From: Bacteroidales bacterium
GTDB taxonomy: Bacteria; Bacteroidota; Bacteroidia; Bacteroidales; Paludibacteraceae
Length of the DNA: 60,663 nucleotides
Assembly: GCA_022777485.1 (NCBI GenBank)
Contig: JALFGC010000106.1
Span: forward strand, 1-60,663
Direction: 5' to 3'
This document shows, one piece after another, positions 24,489 to 33,272 of this stretch. Position numbers and translations under genes: made by a program. The notes beneath the pieces were generated by a model, which was given only the letters and a program-made list of their open reading frames with translations, had not been told where the DNA came from and searched no databases. Each line of letters starts with the position of its first letter. Position 1 is the first letter of the stretch.

Positions 24489-25252
24489 GCACTCACTACC
24501 ACATCAACACCCTTTGCTCGTAGAGGAGCCGCTATGCGCTCCATCTCCTCACGGCTCACTTTCTCCAATGTTTTCACGGGCGTAGCGCGGTCTATCACAT
24601 ATATCATCACTTGCTTGGGCTGAAGTCGCTCTACCGCGGCATACCATGCGGATAACTCTTCGGGCGTGGTGTTGTCAATCCGCAGCCCCTGATACTCGCC
24701 CCGTAAGAAACAGGTCTGTAGCGTGAAATCACCGTTGAATACGGAGAGATATGCCTCTATTTGTGCTACGGTCAGATGGCTATTCACTGGCTGGTCAATC
24801 AGGCGCATTGTGGTATCCAACGCAGAGTCTAACTTCAGGATTCGCTTGTCGCACAAACGTAGTGCCCTTACTACATCTTCGCGCCCCAATTGTGTGCTAT
24901 TGCTCAATACCGACACTTTGGCTTGCGGGCAGTACGAGTCCCGCAAACGACAGGTATCTTCGATGATACCGAGGAAATCAGGGTGCAGTGTGGGCTCGCC
25001 GTTCCCGCTGAAGGTAATCACATCCAAACGAACATCTTCCGATGCCAACGCCTGCAACTTCCGCTCCAGTGCCTCTTTTACCGCCTCCCTTGTCGGCAAT
25101 ACAGGGTGCGATACGGGCTGATTGAACCCGCACTCACAATATACACAATCGAAAGTGCACAGTTTGTCGGTCAAAGGCATCAACTCCATGCCCAATGATG
25201 TCCCCAAACGCCGAGAATGAATAGGACCATATGCAATCTCACCAAATAACAT
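24485..25252 (-). CDS. Radical SAM protein (COG0731-like)
   Basis: 255 residues. The iron-sulfur motif is CTFDCVYC (C32, C36, C39), followed by ITFSGNGEPTLHPDF, the SAM-binding GNGEPT segment, and SVLSNST. No SPASM or extra cluster domain follows. The family is widespread in Bacteroidota and its reaction is unknown. The gene follows dnaG by 85 bp, a spacer filled with a GAAACTTG-type inverted repeat, and overlaps the MurG-like gene downstream. Confidence 0.85.
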   Translation of the reverse strand: MLFGEIAYGPIHSRRLGTSLGMELMPLTDKLCTFDCVYCECGFNQPVSHPVLPTREAVKEALERKLQALASEDVRLDVITFSGNGEPTLHPDFLGIIEDTCRLRDSYCPQAKVSVLSNSTQLGREDVVRALRLCDKRILKLDSALDTTMRLIDQPVNSHLTVAQIEAYLSVFNGDFTLQTCFLRGEYQGLRIDNTTPEELSAWYAAVERLQPKQVMIYVIDRATPVKTLEKVSREEMERIAAPLRAKGVDVVVSA

Positions 25253-25267
25253 AATAATTATGATGTT

Positions 25268-25331
25268 TTCAAGTTCCGAGTTTCAGGTTTCATAGCAGTG
25301 CACCTGAAACTTGAGACATGAAACTTTCTAT
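25268..25331. repeat. GAAACTTG-type inverted repeat between dnaG and radical SAM gene
   Basis: TTCAAGTTCCGAGTTTCAGG and CCTGAAACTTGAGACATGAA face each other around CATAGCAGTGCA. It is a likely stem in the transcript and resembles 8589-8664. Confidence 0.7.
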
Positions 25332-25337
25332 TCTTTT

Positions 25338-27371
25338 TCAGTTCATCACCCTATTCCCCAGCAATCGGCAATACTCATTGCGCACACCTAATAACTGTGG
25401 CTGTAATGCCAAGAGCGGTTTCATCTTCTCCCAGTCATTCTCGCGCTGCGCTTCTGCCAACTGTTGCTCCAGTTCGTCAATACGCTGATTCACAATAGTG
25501 AGTTTCAGTTCCAGCAGCAAGGTCGTGATAGTGGAGGGCAACTGCTGCAGTTCCGTGTTGCCTTCTATCTTTTTCACCACATTCTCCGATACCGTCTGCT
25601 TCATATACATCTGGCTCAACTGGTATCGCTCTGCTATTAGATCAACTGCCAAGGCACTCACTTGTGGGTCGGTATGAAACTTAAAGAATGCTTCCGCTAT
25701 AAAGCCTTCTTCGTGGCAATGGGCTTGATACTCTGCTACGACCTTGGCGAACAACGCATTGGGAGCCGTTATCTGGTCGGCTGCTAACTGACCTAATATG
25801 TAATCTCCTACGCTGATATATGTACCATCCTCCAACTGATATAGAGGGCGTTCCCCATGGCGCACTATCACTTGCAGCAGGTTACGATAGTTCTCTTCCA
25901 AGCGGCTGATGGGGCGAACTACGCCTTGTGATTTGCGATTATCTTCGGTCTCATCGGGCTTCATGCGCTCTATGGCTTGCTCATCCATTCGCACAAAGGT
26001 CTCCAACCGCTCCTTCTCCTCTTGTTGCTTGCGTGCTTCCGAAGCCTTGGCTTGACGCAAGCGAAGCACCTCCCGTGTGAGCAGTTGCTCGTTAATTTGC
26101 AACTTATCTGCCGTATCTTTGATATAGACCTGACGAGTAATCATATCGGGAATCTGCGCGATGGACTGTGTGATGTCTTTTATCAGGCTTGCCCGTTTCT
26201 GAGGGTCGCCACCGGCTTCCTCTTTCAACAAGGATGACTTGAAGCGGATAAAGTCGGTCTGGTGTGTTTGGATATACTCGATGAAATCGGACGCATTGTG
26301 GCTCTGTGCATACGAATCGGGGTCTTCTCCATCGGGTAGTAACACGACTTTCACATTAAACCCTTCTTCCAAGAACATGTCTATACCGCGCAGTGCCGCG
26401 TGGATACCGGCAGCGTCGCCATCGTAGAGCACGGTGATATGGTTGGTGAAGCGTTGTATCAGTTTTATCTGCGGCTTAGTAAGCGCGGTACCGCCGCTTG
26501 CTACCACATTCTGAATACCGGACTGGTACATCGAAATCACATCCATCTGACCTTCTACCAAGTAGCACAGGTCCTTTCGAGCAATCTCCTGCTTGGCTTG
26601 GAAGAGCCCGAAGAGTTCATTGGTCTTGGAATAGATGATGGAGTCGGGGGAGTTGATATATTTCCCCACATTATCTTTCTTCTTCATGATTCGCCCCGCA
26701 AACGCCACAGTCTTGCCGGAGACGCTGAAGATTGGAAACATCACACGGTCGCGGAAACGGTCGTACAACCTGCCATCTTCGCTCCTGCCGCATACGCCGG
26801 TACCTATCTTGGTATCCGCGTTATTTACGATATATTTCTCCTGAAAACCTTTTTGTTTGAGCGCTGTCATCAGAGGAGAACCCTTTTCCGGAGAATACCC
26901 CAACTGATACTTGCGAATAATATCGTCGCGCAGTCCCCGCTCGCGGAAATAACTCAATCCTATTGCCTGTCCCTCGGGGGTGTTCCATAATTGGTCTTGA
27001 AACCACTGGTTGCAGAAATCGTTCACCACGAACATCGACTCTCTGTCATCCTGCCGCTGTTGCTCCTCGGGCGTCAACTCGCGTTCGGGAATAGCAATAT
27101 GGTATTTCTTGCCTAACTGCTTGATAGCATCCACATACGAGCATTGTTCGATATCCATGATAAAACCCACCGCGTGTCCCGACTTGCCGCAACCGAAGCA
27201 CTTATAAATCCCTTTGCTTGGACTCACCGTGAACGAGCCTGTCTTCTCGTTGTGGAAGGGGCATAGTCCGATTAAATTTGCCCCGCGCCGCCGCAGGGTA
27301 ACATAATCGCCCACCACCTCTTCTATCTTGGCAGCGGCATAGATACTATCGATGACTTCGCGAGGAATCAT
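25338..27371 (-). CDS. dnaG: DNA primase
   Basis: 677 residues. The N-terminal zinc domain has C37, H40, C58 and C61 (CPFH and CFGCG). The RNA polymerase domain has YDRFRDRVMFPI and AFAGRIM. The Toprim segment LVEGQMDVISM and VLYDGDAAG carry the metal-binding acids, and LPDGEDPDSY follows. The C-terminal helicase-binding part is long and helical. It makes RNA primers at the fork. The usual EKTPSF is EKTGSF here, a mild change. It is the last gene of the run that starts with ribD. Confidence 0.97.
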   Translation of the reverse strand: MIPREVIDSIYAAAKIEEVVGDYVTLRRRGANLIGLCPFHNEKTGSFTVSPSKGIYKCFGCGKSGHAVGFIMDIEQCSYVDAIKQLGKKYHIAIPERELTPEEQQRQDDRESMFVVNDFCNQWFQDQLWNTPEGQAIGLSYFRERGLRDDIIRKYQLGYSPEKGSPLMTALKQKGFQEKYIVNNADTKIGTGVCGRSEDGRLYDRFRDRVMFPIFSVSGKTVAFAGRIMKKKDNVGKYINSPDSIIYSKTNELFGLFQAKQEIARKDLCYLVEGQMDVISMYQSGIQNVVASGGTALTKPQIKLIQRFTNHITVLYDGDAAGIHAALRGIDMFLEEGFNVKVVLLPDGEDPDSYAQSHNASDFIEYIQTHQTDFIRFKSSLLKEEAGGDPQKRASLIKDITQSIAQIPDMITRQVYIKDTADKLQINEQLLTREVLRLRQAKASEARKQQEEKERLETFVRMDEQAIERMKPDETEDNRKSQGVVRPISRLEENYRNLLQVIVRHGERPLYQLEDGTYISVGDYILGQLAADQITAPNALFAKVVAEYQAHCHEEGFIAEAFFKFHTDPQVSALAVDLIAERYQLSQMYMKQTVSENVVKKIEGNTELQQLPSTITTLLLELKLTIVNQRIDELEQQLAEAQRENDWEKMKPLLALQPQLLGVRNEYCRLLGNRVMN

Positions 27372-27378
27372 ATGTCAG

Positions 27379-28116
27379 TTAGTTGTTCCAGAGGTAGATA
27401 CCCAAGCGGATATTCCATTGGTCAAGTCGCCCTCGGGTGCGTCGGTCCAACGAATTGCCCATCTCGTTGAAGTTGCCTACTTTGTAAGGGTTCATCAATC
27501 CGAAATCATAGCCTCCGCGCAGAAAGTATCGTTCATATTGGAAGCCGGCTCCTACACCCCATGTTACATTCATGCGTTGATAGTCGTGCGCCATCTTGTC
27601 ATCAGTGTAGTTGAAGCAAGACTCCTTGTCTTTTTTTGTAACAATACCTGTACCTTCGTTCTTCTCAAATTCTCGCTTGCTCATCTCTACTGCGCATTGA
27701 ATGGACGGACCCGTATAGAGTATGATGTAGGTTTCTTTTGCAATCTCAAACTTATACTGCCAATCCACGAACAATTCCACTTGGTTGTAGGTCGTTTTGG
27801 TACGCACTTTGGTCAGTTGCTGCATAGCATTAGGTGTCGTCCAGTTGGAATAGCCTACGGCAAAAGTATAGTTGATACCCACGGTAGCACCAAAACCCTT
27901 GATGATGGTGCCGTCATACACCAAACCTACCTTCATACCATTCATGATGGTCTTATTCACCAGCGAGTCTTTGGGCATATTCGGGTCCAATGAGTTAAGC
28001 CGCATAATAGGCTCGGCGAAACCTATCTGAATACCTAATCCCTGTGGTAAACTCTGTGCCATAGCAGCAGTCGCTGCTGCCACGCACATACATACTATTA
28101 CTAAAATCTTTTTCAT
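27379..28116 (-). CDS. Outer-membrane beta-barrel protein, PorT-like size
   Basis: 245 residues: signal peptide MKKILVIVCMCVAAATAAMA, mature start near QSLPQGLG. It then has alternating beta strands with aromatic girdles (GLVYDGTIIKGFGATVGINY, YIILYTGPSIQ, YERYFLRGGYDFGLMNPY, WNIRLGIYLW at the end). This is an eight-stranded-barrel type common in Bacteroidota. It resembles the porin-family/PorT group in size, but I cannot assign it. It sits 14 bp after the OstA-like gene and 7 bp before dnaG. Confidence 0.75.
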   Translation of the reverse strand: MKKILVIVCMCVAAATAAMAQSLPQGLGIQIGFAEPIMRLNSLDPNMPKDSLVNKTIMNGMKVGLVYDGTIIKGFGATVGINYTFAVGYSNWTTPNAMQQLTKVRTKTTYNQVELFVDWQYKFEIAKETYIILYTGPSIQCAVEMSKREFEKNEGTGIVTKKDKESCFNYTDDKMAHDYQRMNVTWGVGAGFQYERYFLRGGYDFGLMNPYKVGNFNEMGNSLDRRTRGRLDQWNIRLGIYLWNN

Positions 28117-28130
28117 ATCTTGGGTTTATC

Positions 28131-29801
28131 TTATTTTGCTGCTTTCTTTCGCTTTTTCCCTTCCGTCTTTGGGGTATCGCTTTCAATTGTTTCCGGTTTC
28201 ATCGGTGTTTCTCCTTCCTCAATGGCACTTATTGCACCGCTCCCTGGGCGTGTCGTGCGCATAGGTCGCAAGAATACATCGCCCGGTCGCATGGGTCTCT
28301 CTTGCTCTGCCCAAAAGAAGCCTGCCAACTTGTCCATGCCTGCGGGAATCTGCTCCATCGGATAAATCACGCCCTGCGGCTGCGGCAAGATAACGATATG
28401 GTGTATCTCCTGATTCTCAAGGAATACCTTCACATAACTGGACTGTGTGGTGTTCATACCAAAGAAAGTGCCGTCTTCCTGCTTGGGGTAGAACACGGTC
28501 AGCGCATTGCCGTTCACATCCACCTGTCGCAACTCCCCGTCGCGCACGTATGCAAACATCTCTTTGCCTGCCATCTGGTCGAAATAGTCGTGTGCCTCGC
28601 GCTTGATGGTGATGGCGTTATTAATACCGTGGGCATAATCCACCACACCGTCTTTCATATACACCCGCATGGTGTCTGCTGACATCTGATTGGCATCACT
28701 CCAGCAGACGGGATCGCAGTAGAGTGTCATCACCGAGTCGAGGCTGTTATATTCCAACGAGTCGCACACCGCCTGCAAGTCCACACGATAGAGTCGCACA
28801 TTATGATATGCCCGCATCTTGCGATAACTGCTGTCCTGCTCCGTGGAATCGGGGCGGAAATAGATGGTCTCTGTATAGAGTGTGTCGGCATGCAAATAGG
28901 CATAGTCTTCCTCCGACCAGTCTACTGCCAAAGCGCTATCGGTAGCATAGCCGTAATCGCCATCATTGAACATCTCACCGAAGTTGCCGTAGAGCGTCAT
29001 CTTCTGCACCGTGTCGTGCATCTCCATATTCCCGATGATACGCCCGTGCCCGATGCGTTTATTATAGTAGATGGTATCGCCCGTCATTGATTTCCCGTCC
29101 GAATGTATCACCTGCGAGCGCCGAAGCAACATCGACTGCTCCGTCTCCGTGTTGTACCATCCCAAGGGGGAGTAGATATTGGTCTCTTCCTCATAGACAA
29201 TGGTGGACGGACTGACTAAGTCGGCTATCTTCGTCGCTGTGTTATAGAGTAGGGTGTCGCTTGTTAGAATAAACTTTGGGTTATCCAGCCGCACATCCTG
29301 ACTAAACACCGCCTGTTTGCTATTGGGATAATACTTCCCGCGAACAGAGCGCAAGGTGTTCAGACTGTCGGCTATTGTGCCGCCGGAATAGTAGTAGGCA
29401 ACATTTCGTGCGCGGTCATAGTTGAGGCTGTCGGTGGTGAGCACGGTGGGATTATCTTCTTGTCCGTGCACCAGCCGTACATGCCGACGCAGGCGTGCTA
29501 ACTTCGTGTTGCCATCATAGAACAACTTGTCCCCATACCCCTTCAGTGTGTCGCCCTGCTCAAACCGCACATGCCCAAAGGCATCGAGCGAGTTCTCTTG
29601 GTCGTAGAAATAAGCCGAGTCGCAGTACATCAGGGCGTCCTCATGGCGGAAAATCACATTCCCGCGGAGTATCTGCGCATTGGCAATCCGCTCTTGGTCA
29701 AAACTGAGCGTCTCGGAATGCTCCAGATACACCAATGTCTGTGCTGCTACGCTTGCTGCATAGCACAGACAAAGACATGCTATGTACTTCCGACTATTCA
29801 C
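28131..29801 (-). CDS. OstA/LptA-like periplasmic protein
   Basis: 556 residues after a short signal peptide (MNSRKYIACLCLCYAASVAA). The body repeats the OstA pattern of short strands: ILRGNVIFRHEDALMYCDSA, LKGYGDKLFYDGNTKLARL, VRLDNPKFILTSDTLLYN and so on, forming the jelly-roll beta spine seen in LptA/LptC/LptD N-domains. In Bacteroidota this longer OstA-like protein is taken to serve lipopolysaccharide transport. The C-terminus is a basic, Lys-rich tail. It follows surA by 15 bp, which fits a shared outer-membrane assembly operon. Confidence 0.85.
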   Translation of the reverse strand: MNSRKYIACLCLCYAASVAAQTLVYLEHSETLSFDQERIANAQILRGNVIFRHEDALMYCDSAYFYDQENSLDAFGHVRFEQGDTLKGYGDKLFYDGNTKLARLRRHVRLVHGQEDNPTVLTTDSLNYDRARNVAYYYSGGTIADSLNTLRSVRGKYYPNSKQAVFSQDVRLDNPKFILTSDTLLYNTATKIADLVSPSTIVYEEETNIYSPLGWYNTETEQSMLLRRSQVIHSDGKSMTGDTIYYNKRIGHGRIIGNMEMHDTVQKMTLYGNFGEMFNDGDYGYATDSALAVDWSEEDYAYLHADTLYTETIYFRPDSTEQDSSYRKMRAYHNVRLYRVDLQAVCDSLEYNSLDSVMTLYCDPVCWSDANQMSADTMRVYMKDGVVDYAHGINNAITIKREAHDYFDQMAGKEMFAYVRDGELRQVDVNGNALTVFYPKQEDGTFFGMNTTQSSYVKVFLENQEIHHIVILPQPQGVIYPMEQIPAGMDKLAGFFWAEQERPMRPGDVFLRPMRTTRPGSGAISAIEEGETPMKPETIESDTPKTEGKKRKKAAK

Positions 29802-29816
29802 GGTGAATGAGTTTCC

Positions 29817-31178
29817 TTAATCGTGTATCCACCCGGGATATTCAAAGTCGCAGCCTGCCCATTTCGGGTCAATCTGAATAAAGGTGTTTTTCTGCTTCTG
29901 CAGTATCCAATCGTGGATGAACTCCGCCGCCTGCTTCTGCTCCAGCATACCCTTAATCGTTTGGAAATCATCTGTCAGGTTCGCGCGGTGCATATCTGTC
30001 TTCTTGCGCAGTTTCACAATCGCGCACACCTCTTTGTTCTTCGTTTGGTCCATCATCACGAACGGTGCAGAGATGTCGCCCTCTTTCATCGTGTAGATTT
30101 GCTTTGCCACTTCGGCGGGCAGGTCTTGGTATTCAAACCGCGTGCTGCCCGTGTTGGGGTTGGTCATCAAGCCCGCGTTCATCACGGTGTTCTTGTCTTG
30201 CGAGAAATGGATGATGGCTTGTTCGAAGGTGTATTCGCCGTTGCGCACTGCGGAGGAAATGGTATCTAACTTGTTGATAGCCTTTATTTTGTCGTCTGCA
30301 CTCACACGGGGGCGCAGGAGGATATGCCGGCAATTGATGCGCTCGCCTTTCTTCTCTATCAGTTGGATGATATGGTAGCCGTACTCCGTTTGCACGATAC
30401 GCGACACTTTCTTTGGGTCGTTGAGGTTGAATGCCACATCGGCGAACTCGCTCACCAACTGTCCTCTTCCTACAAAACCCAACTCGCCGCCTCGCTTGGC
30501 AGACTCAGTGTCTTCCGAGTAGAGCCGCGCCAGCATGCCAAAATCGGCTTTTCCGCTCGTTACACGCTCGGTGAACTCCCGCAAACGCCCCTTGATACGC
30601 TCCGTCTCTTCCACCGGCACCGGCGGCTCAAAACTCAGTATCTGCACCTCCACTTGTGCCGGCATCATCGGGATGGAGTCGGCGGGCAGACTGTTGTAAT
30701 AGCGGCGAATCTCCGCAGGCGTGGGCTTGATATGCTCCGTCAGTTTCTGCTGCATCTGTTGGATAATCATCTGATTGCGCACGCTGGTCATCATCTCCTC
30801 GCGTATCTCGCTGCTGGTCTTGCGGAAATACTCCTCCATCTTCTCTTTCGAGCCAATCTGCGAGATATAGTAGTTCATACGCATGTCCACCTGATGGCTC
30901 ACCGACGATTCGTTGGCATAGATAGAGTCCAACTCCGCTTGGTGCAGAAAGAGTTTCTGAATGGCTATTTGCTCGGGAATCACGCAATAGGGGTCGCCTG
31001 CTATCTGCTGTCCCTCGTATTGGGCACGCAGACGCTCCTCCTCAACCTCGCTGCGCAGTATCGCTTCATCGCCCACTATCCATATCACCTCGTCTATCAC
31101 ATTGTCTTGCGCACAGAGGACATTGCTAACCATCACAAAGCACCAAAGCCCAACCACTATCTTAAAAAAACGATTCAT
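29817..31178 (-). CDS. surA: SurA-type periplasmic peptidyl-prolyl isomerase
   Basis: 453 residues: signal peptide, SurA N-terminal helices (IDEVIWIVGDEAILRSEVEE), then two parvulin domains. The first runs about 175-280 with LARLYSEDTESAKRGGELGFVGRG and ends YGYHIIQL. The second runs about 285-390 with INCRHILL and FSQDKNTVMNAGLM. It escorts outer-membrane proteins in the periplasm. The preceding lipoprotein gene ends 15 bp upstream and has a related helical layout without parvulin domains. Confidence 0.9.
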   Translation of the reverse strand: MNRFFKIVVGLWCFVMVSNVLCAQDNVIDEVIWIVGDEAILRSEVEEERLRAQYEGQQIAGDPYCVIPEQIAIQKLFLHQAELDSIYANESSVSHQVDMRMNYYISQIGSKEKMEEYFRKTSSEIREEMMTSVRNQMIIQQMQQKLTEHIKPTPAEIRRYYNSLPADSIPMMPAQVEVQILSFEPPVPVEETERIKGRLREFTERVTSGKADFGMLARLYSEDTESAKRGGELGFVGRGQLVSEFADVAFNLNDPKKVSRIVQTEYGYHIIQLIEKKGERINCRHILLRPRVSADDKIKAINKLDTISSAVRNGEYTFEQAIIHFSQDKNTVMNAGLMTNPNTGSTRFEYQDLPAEVAKQIYTMKEGDISAPFVMMDQTKNKEVCAIVKLRKKTDMHRANLTDDFQTIKGMLEQKQAAEFIHDWILQKQKNTFIQIDPKWAGCDFEYPGWIHD

Positions 31179-31193
31179 ATATTGGACAAATTA

Positions 31194-32045
31194 CTAATTG
31201 TTCTCAAAAAAAACTATCTTGTTGTATTTAATGGCATCTTCGTACAACCGTTCGCGCTCTTCCTGCAAGAACTGTACCCTGCGCTGACTCAATACGGCTT
31301 TCTCAATCTCCGGACGAGCATACTCTATCGGCATGGGTTCACCTGCCATTCGTTTGTCGGTAACCTGCAAGATATAGGTCGAAAGCGAGTCTTGCAACTC
31401 TATCTGCTGTTTGCTGCGCAGCAGACGGTTCAACTCATCCCGCTCAAACGGCATAGACATCAGTAATTGTTGTGCCGTGCGCCATTGGTCGGTAAACAAC
31501 TCGTAGCCGATGGCGTAGTTGTAGGCGAACTTCTCGATATTCTCCAAATTCTCTTCATTCAGGTCGGTCAACCATCCCCGCAGTTTCTTCATGTTGGGTG
31601 CTCCGTTAGGCACCACTATCAGCACACCTTTTGCCAAACTCTCGCGCAACTCGAACTTCTCCGGATGGGCTGCATAAATCTGTTCTACCACTGAGTCGGC
31701 GACCTGCTTCGGCATGCGTCGCACCACCAACTCCTGTTCGTAGGCATGCACATAGAGCGACCGCCGATAATCCTCCACCAGTGCCTCTATGGCTTTATCG
31801 GCAGCTCCTTTGGCGCGCTCGTACTCCAAGATGTCTTTCGCCCATTGCTTCACATACTGCTCCACTACCCTGGCGCTATCTTCGCTCGACAACCCGAAAC
31901 TCAACGAGTCCAACGTGGATTGGTACAGATACTGCCCGTTAAGCGCCACCGCTACGCCCGTCATACGCTTTTGCTCAAACCATTGACAGCCTGACAGCAT
32001 AGCGCAAAGAAATAGGATACTTATATATAATAATTTGTTTTTCAT
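31194..32045 (-). CDS. SurA-N-like helical lipoprotein
   Basis: 283 residues. Lipobox LSGC with Cys at about 20. The rest is mostly helical, with charged heptads (YVKQWAKDILEYERAKGAADKAIEALVEDYRRSLYVHAYEQEL) resembling the chaperone part of SurA/PpiD. I see no parvulin core (no HILL or GGELG). In Bacteroidales a gene of this type often precedes surA and may be a partner chaperone; this is inferred. It starts 4 bp after ribD. Confidence 0.75.
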   Translation of the reverse strand: MKNKLLYISILFLCAMLSGCQWFEQKRMTGVAVALNGQYLYQSTLDSLSFGLSSEDSARVVEQYVKQWAKDILEYERAKGAADKAIEALVEDYRRSLYVHAYEQELVVRRMPKQVADSVVEQIYAAHPEKFELRESLAKGVLIVVPNGAPNMKKLRGWLTDLNEENLENIEKFAYNYAIGYELFTDQWRTAQQLLMSMPFERDELNRLLRSKQQIELQDSLSTYILQVTDKRMAGEPMPIEYARPEIEKAVLSQRRVQFLQEERERLYEDAIKYNKIVFFENN

Positions 32046-32049
32046 GCTT

Positions 32050-33087
32050 TTATCGCTTGTTTCGTATCATATAGCATATATGTCCGTCTATCTGTTGCCC
32101 CTCTGTCGGCAGACCAACGCAGGGTGCTTTTGTCCCCTTGCCGCACGCGACTTCGGGCGCAACTTCCACATGTATCTCGTCCCATACACCGCTCTCCATG
32201 ATATGTTTATGTAGCGTCGGACCGCCTTCCACCAATACAGAGTGAATGCCTCTATTCGCCAGATCCTGCAACACAAATGCCCAATCGGTCTGCTCGCGAT
32301 ACACTATTGTCTCTGCCTCTCCCGAAAAAATCTTGCTCTCAGCAGGCAAAACGCCCTTCCTGTCCAACACCACGCGGATGGGGTTTCGCCCGCTCCAGCG
32401 TGTGGTGAGCAGGCGCGGGTTATCGGCTAATGCCGTGTGAGTCCCCACCATGATCGCCATATTCTCCGCCCGCATCTGATGTACCAACTGTTTTGTCAGC
32501 GCTGTCGAGAGCACCAACGGAGGGGTGGCAATTTTCAAATTTTCAGATTGATAATTTTCAAATTGATAATTGCGATTATCCACGAATCCATCGCTACTCT
32601 GCGCCCATTTCAGCACCACATACGGGCGCTTCTTCTCGTGCAGACAGATAAACCGTTTGTTCAGTTCGCGGCATGCCTCTTCCTCTACGCCCACTACCAC
32701 CTCTATGCCCGCCTCGCGCAACATCTGTATCCCTCTTCCGGCCACTTTCTCATTGGGGTCCTGCATACCTATCACCACGCGACCTACTCCTCGGTCTATC
32801 AGCAGTTTCGCGCAGGGTGGGGTCTTCCCGTAGTGGCTGCATGGCTCCAGATTGACAAACAAAGTGCAATCCCCCAAGTCCCCTCCCTTGTAGGGAGGGG
32901 TAGGGAGGGTCCTTAGGCAATTCACCTCCGCATGCGGACCGCCATATTGTTGGTGCCAGCCCTCGCTCAGCACTTTCTCGTCGGCATTACGCACCAACAC
33001 CGCCCCAACCATCGGATTGGGCGCCACATAATACGCTCCATTGCGGGCTATTTGCAGACATCTGCGGATATATTTTGCGTAATCCAT
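32050..33087 (-). CDS. ribD: Riboflavin biosynthesis deaminase/reductase
   Basis: 345 residues from MDYAKYIRR. The N-terminal deaminase has HAEVN and the zinc site EPCSHYGKTPPC; the C-terminal reductase domain has GTHTALADNPRLLTTRW and VEGGPTLHKHIM. Together they perform steps two and three of riboflavin synthesis. Two stretches look inserted in frame: TPPYKGGDLG between HAEVNCLRTLP and CTLFVNLEPC, coded by a perfect GC-rich hairpin, and NYQFENYQSENLKI, coded by an AT-rich reiteration. Both lie in loops between core elements, so the enzyme may still work. The first 14 codons overlap the plus-strand promoter at 33074-33105. It heads the operon running to dnaG. Confidence 0.93.
   Translation of the reverse strand: MDYAKYIRRCLQIARNGAYYVAPNPMVGAVLVRNADEKVLSEGWHQQYGGPHAEVNCLRTLPTPPYKGGDLGDCTLFVNLEPCSHYGKTPPCAKLLIDRGVGRVVIGMQDPNEKVAGRGIQMLREAGIEVVVGVEEEACRELNKRFICLHEKKRPYVVLKWAQSSDGFVDNRNYQFENYQSENLKIATPPLVLSTALTKQLVHQMRAENMAIMVGTHTALADNPRLLTTRWSGRNPIRVVLDRKGVLPAESKIFSGEAETIVYREQTDWAFVLQDLANRGIHSVLVEGGPTLHKHIMESGVWDEIHVEVAPEVACGKGTKAPCVGLPTEGQQIDGHICYMIRNKR
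32530..32573. repeat. AT-rich reiteration inside ribD
   Basis: AATTTTCAAATTTTCAGATT and GATAATTTTCAAATTGATAA are reiterated in frame in the reductase domain start. It has the look of the AATTA-type low-complexity sequence after gyrB. Confidence 0.7.
32871..32912. repeat. GC-rich palindrome inside ribD
   Basis: On the minus strand it begins GGACCCTCCCTACC and contains CCCCTCCC-TACAA-GGGAGGGG, a perfect 8-bp stem. A related element in the opposite direction is in prmC (33595-33668). Confidence 0.75.
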
Positions 33088-33105
33088 ATTTTTTTTGTAA
33101 CTTTG
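33074..33105 (+). promoter_or_regulatory. Promoter for prmC-recX
   Basis: TTTG (33074-33077), 20 bp, TAACTTTG (33098-33105). It lies partly inside the first codons of the divergent ribD gene and gives a 5' leader of about 160 nt that contains an 11-bp tandem array. Confidence 0.75.
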
Positions 33106-33158
33106 CACCCGATTTTGTGAAACGGCTATTTTCTTATGCTATCCTTGTGCTATTGATT

Positions 33159-33202
33159 ACGGAGGATATACGGAGGATATACGTAGGATATTCGTAGGAT
33201 AA
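33159..33202. repeat. 11-bp tandem repeat (ACGGAGGATAT) x4
   Basis: Units ACGGAGGATAT twice, then ACGTAGGATAT and TCGTAGGATAA, in the prmC leader. Confidence 0.9.
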
Positions 33203-33272
33203 ACGAGAGTATATACCACCCCTAAGCCGATTCCGAACTCCCGATTAGCAAACCCCGATACACAATCTCCTA

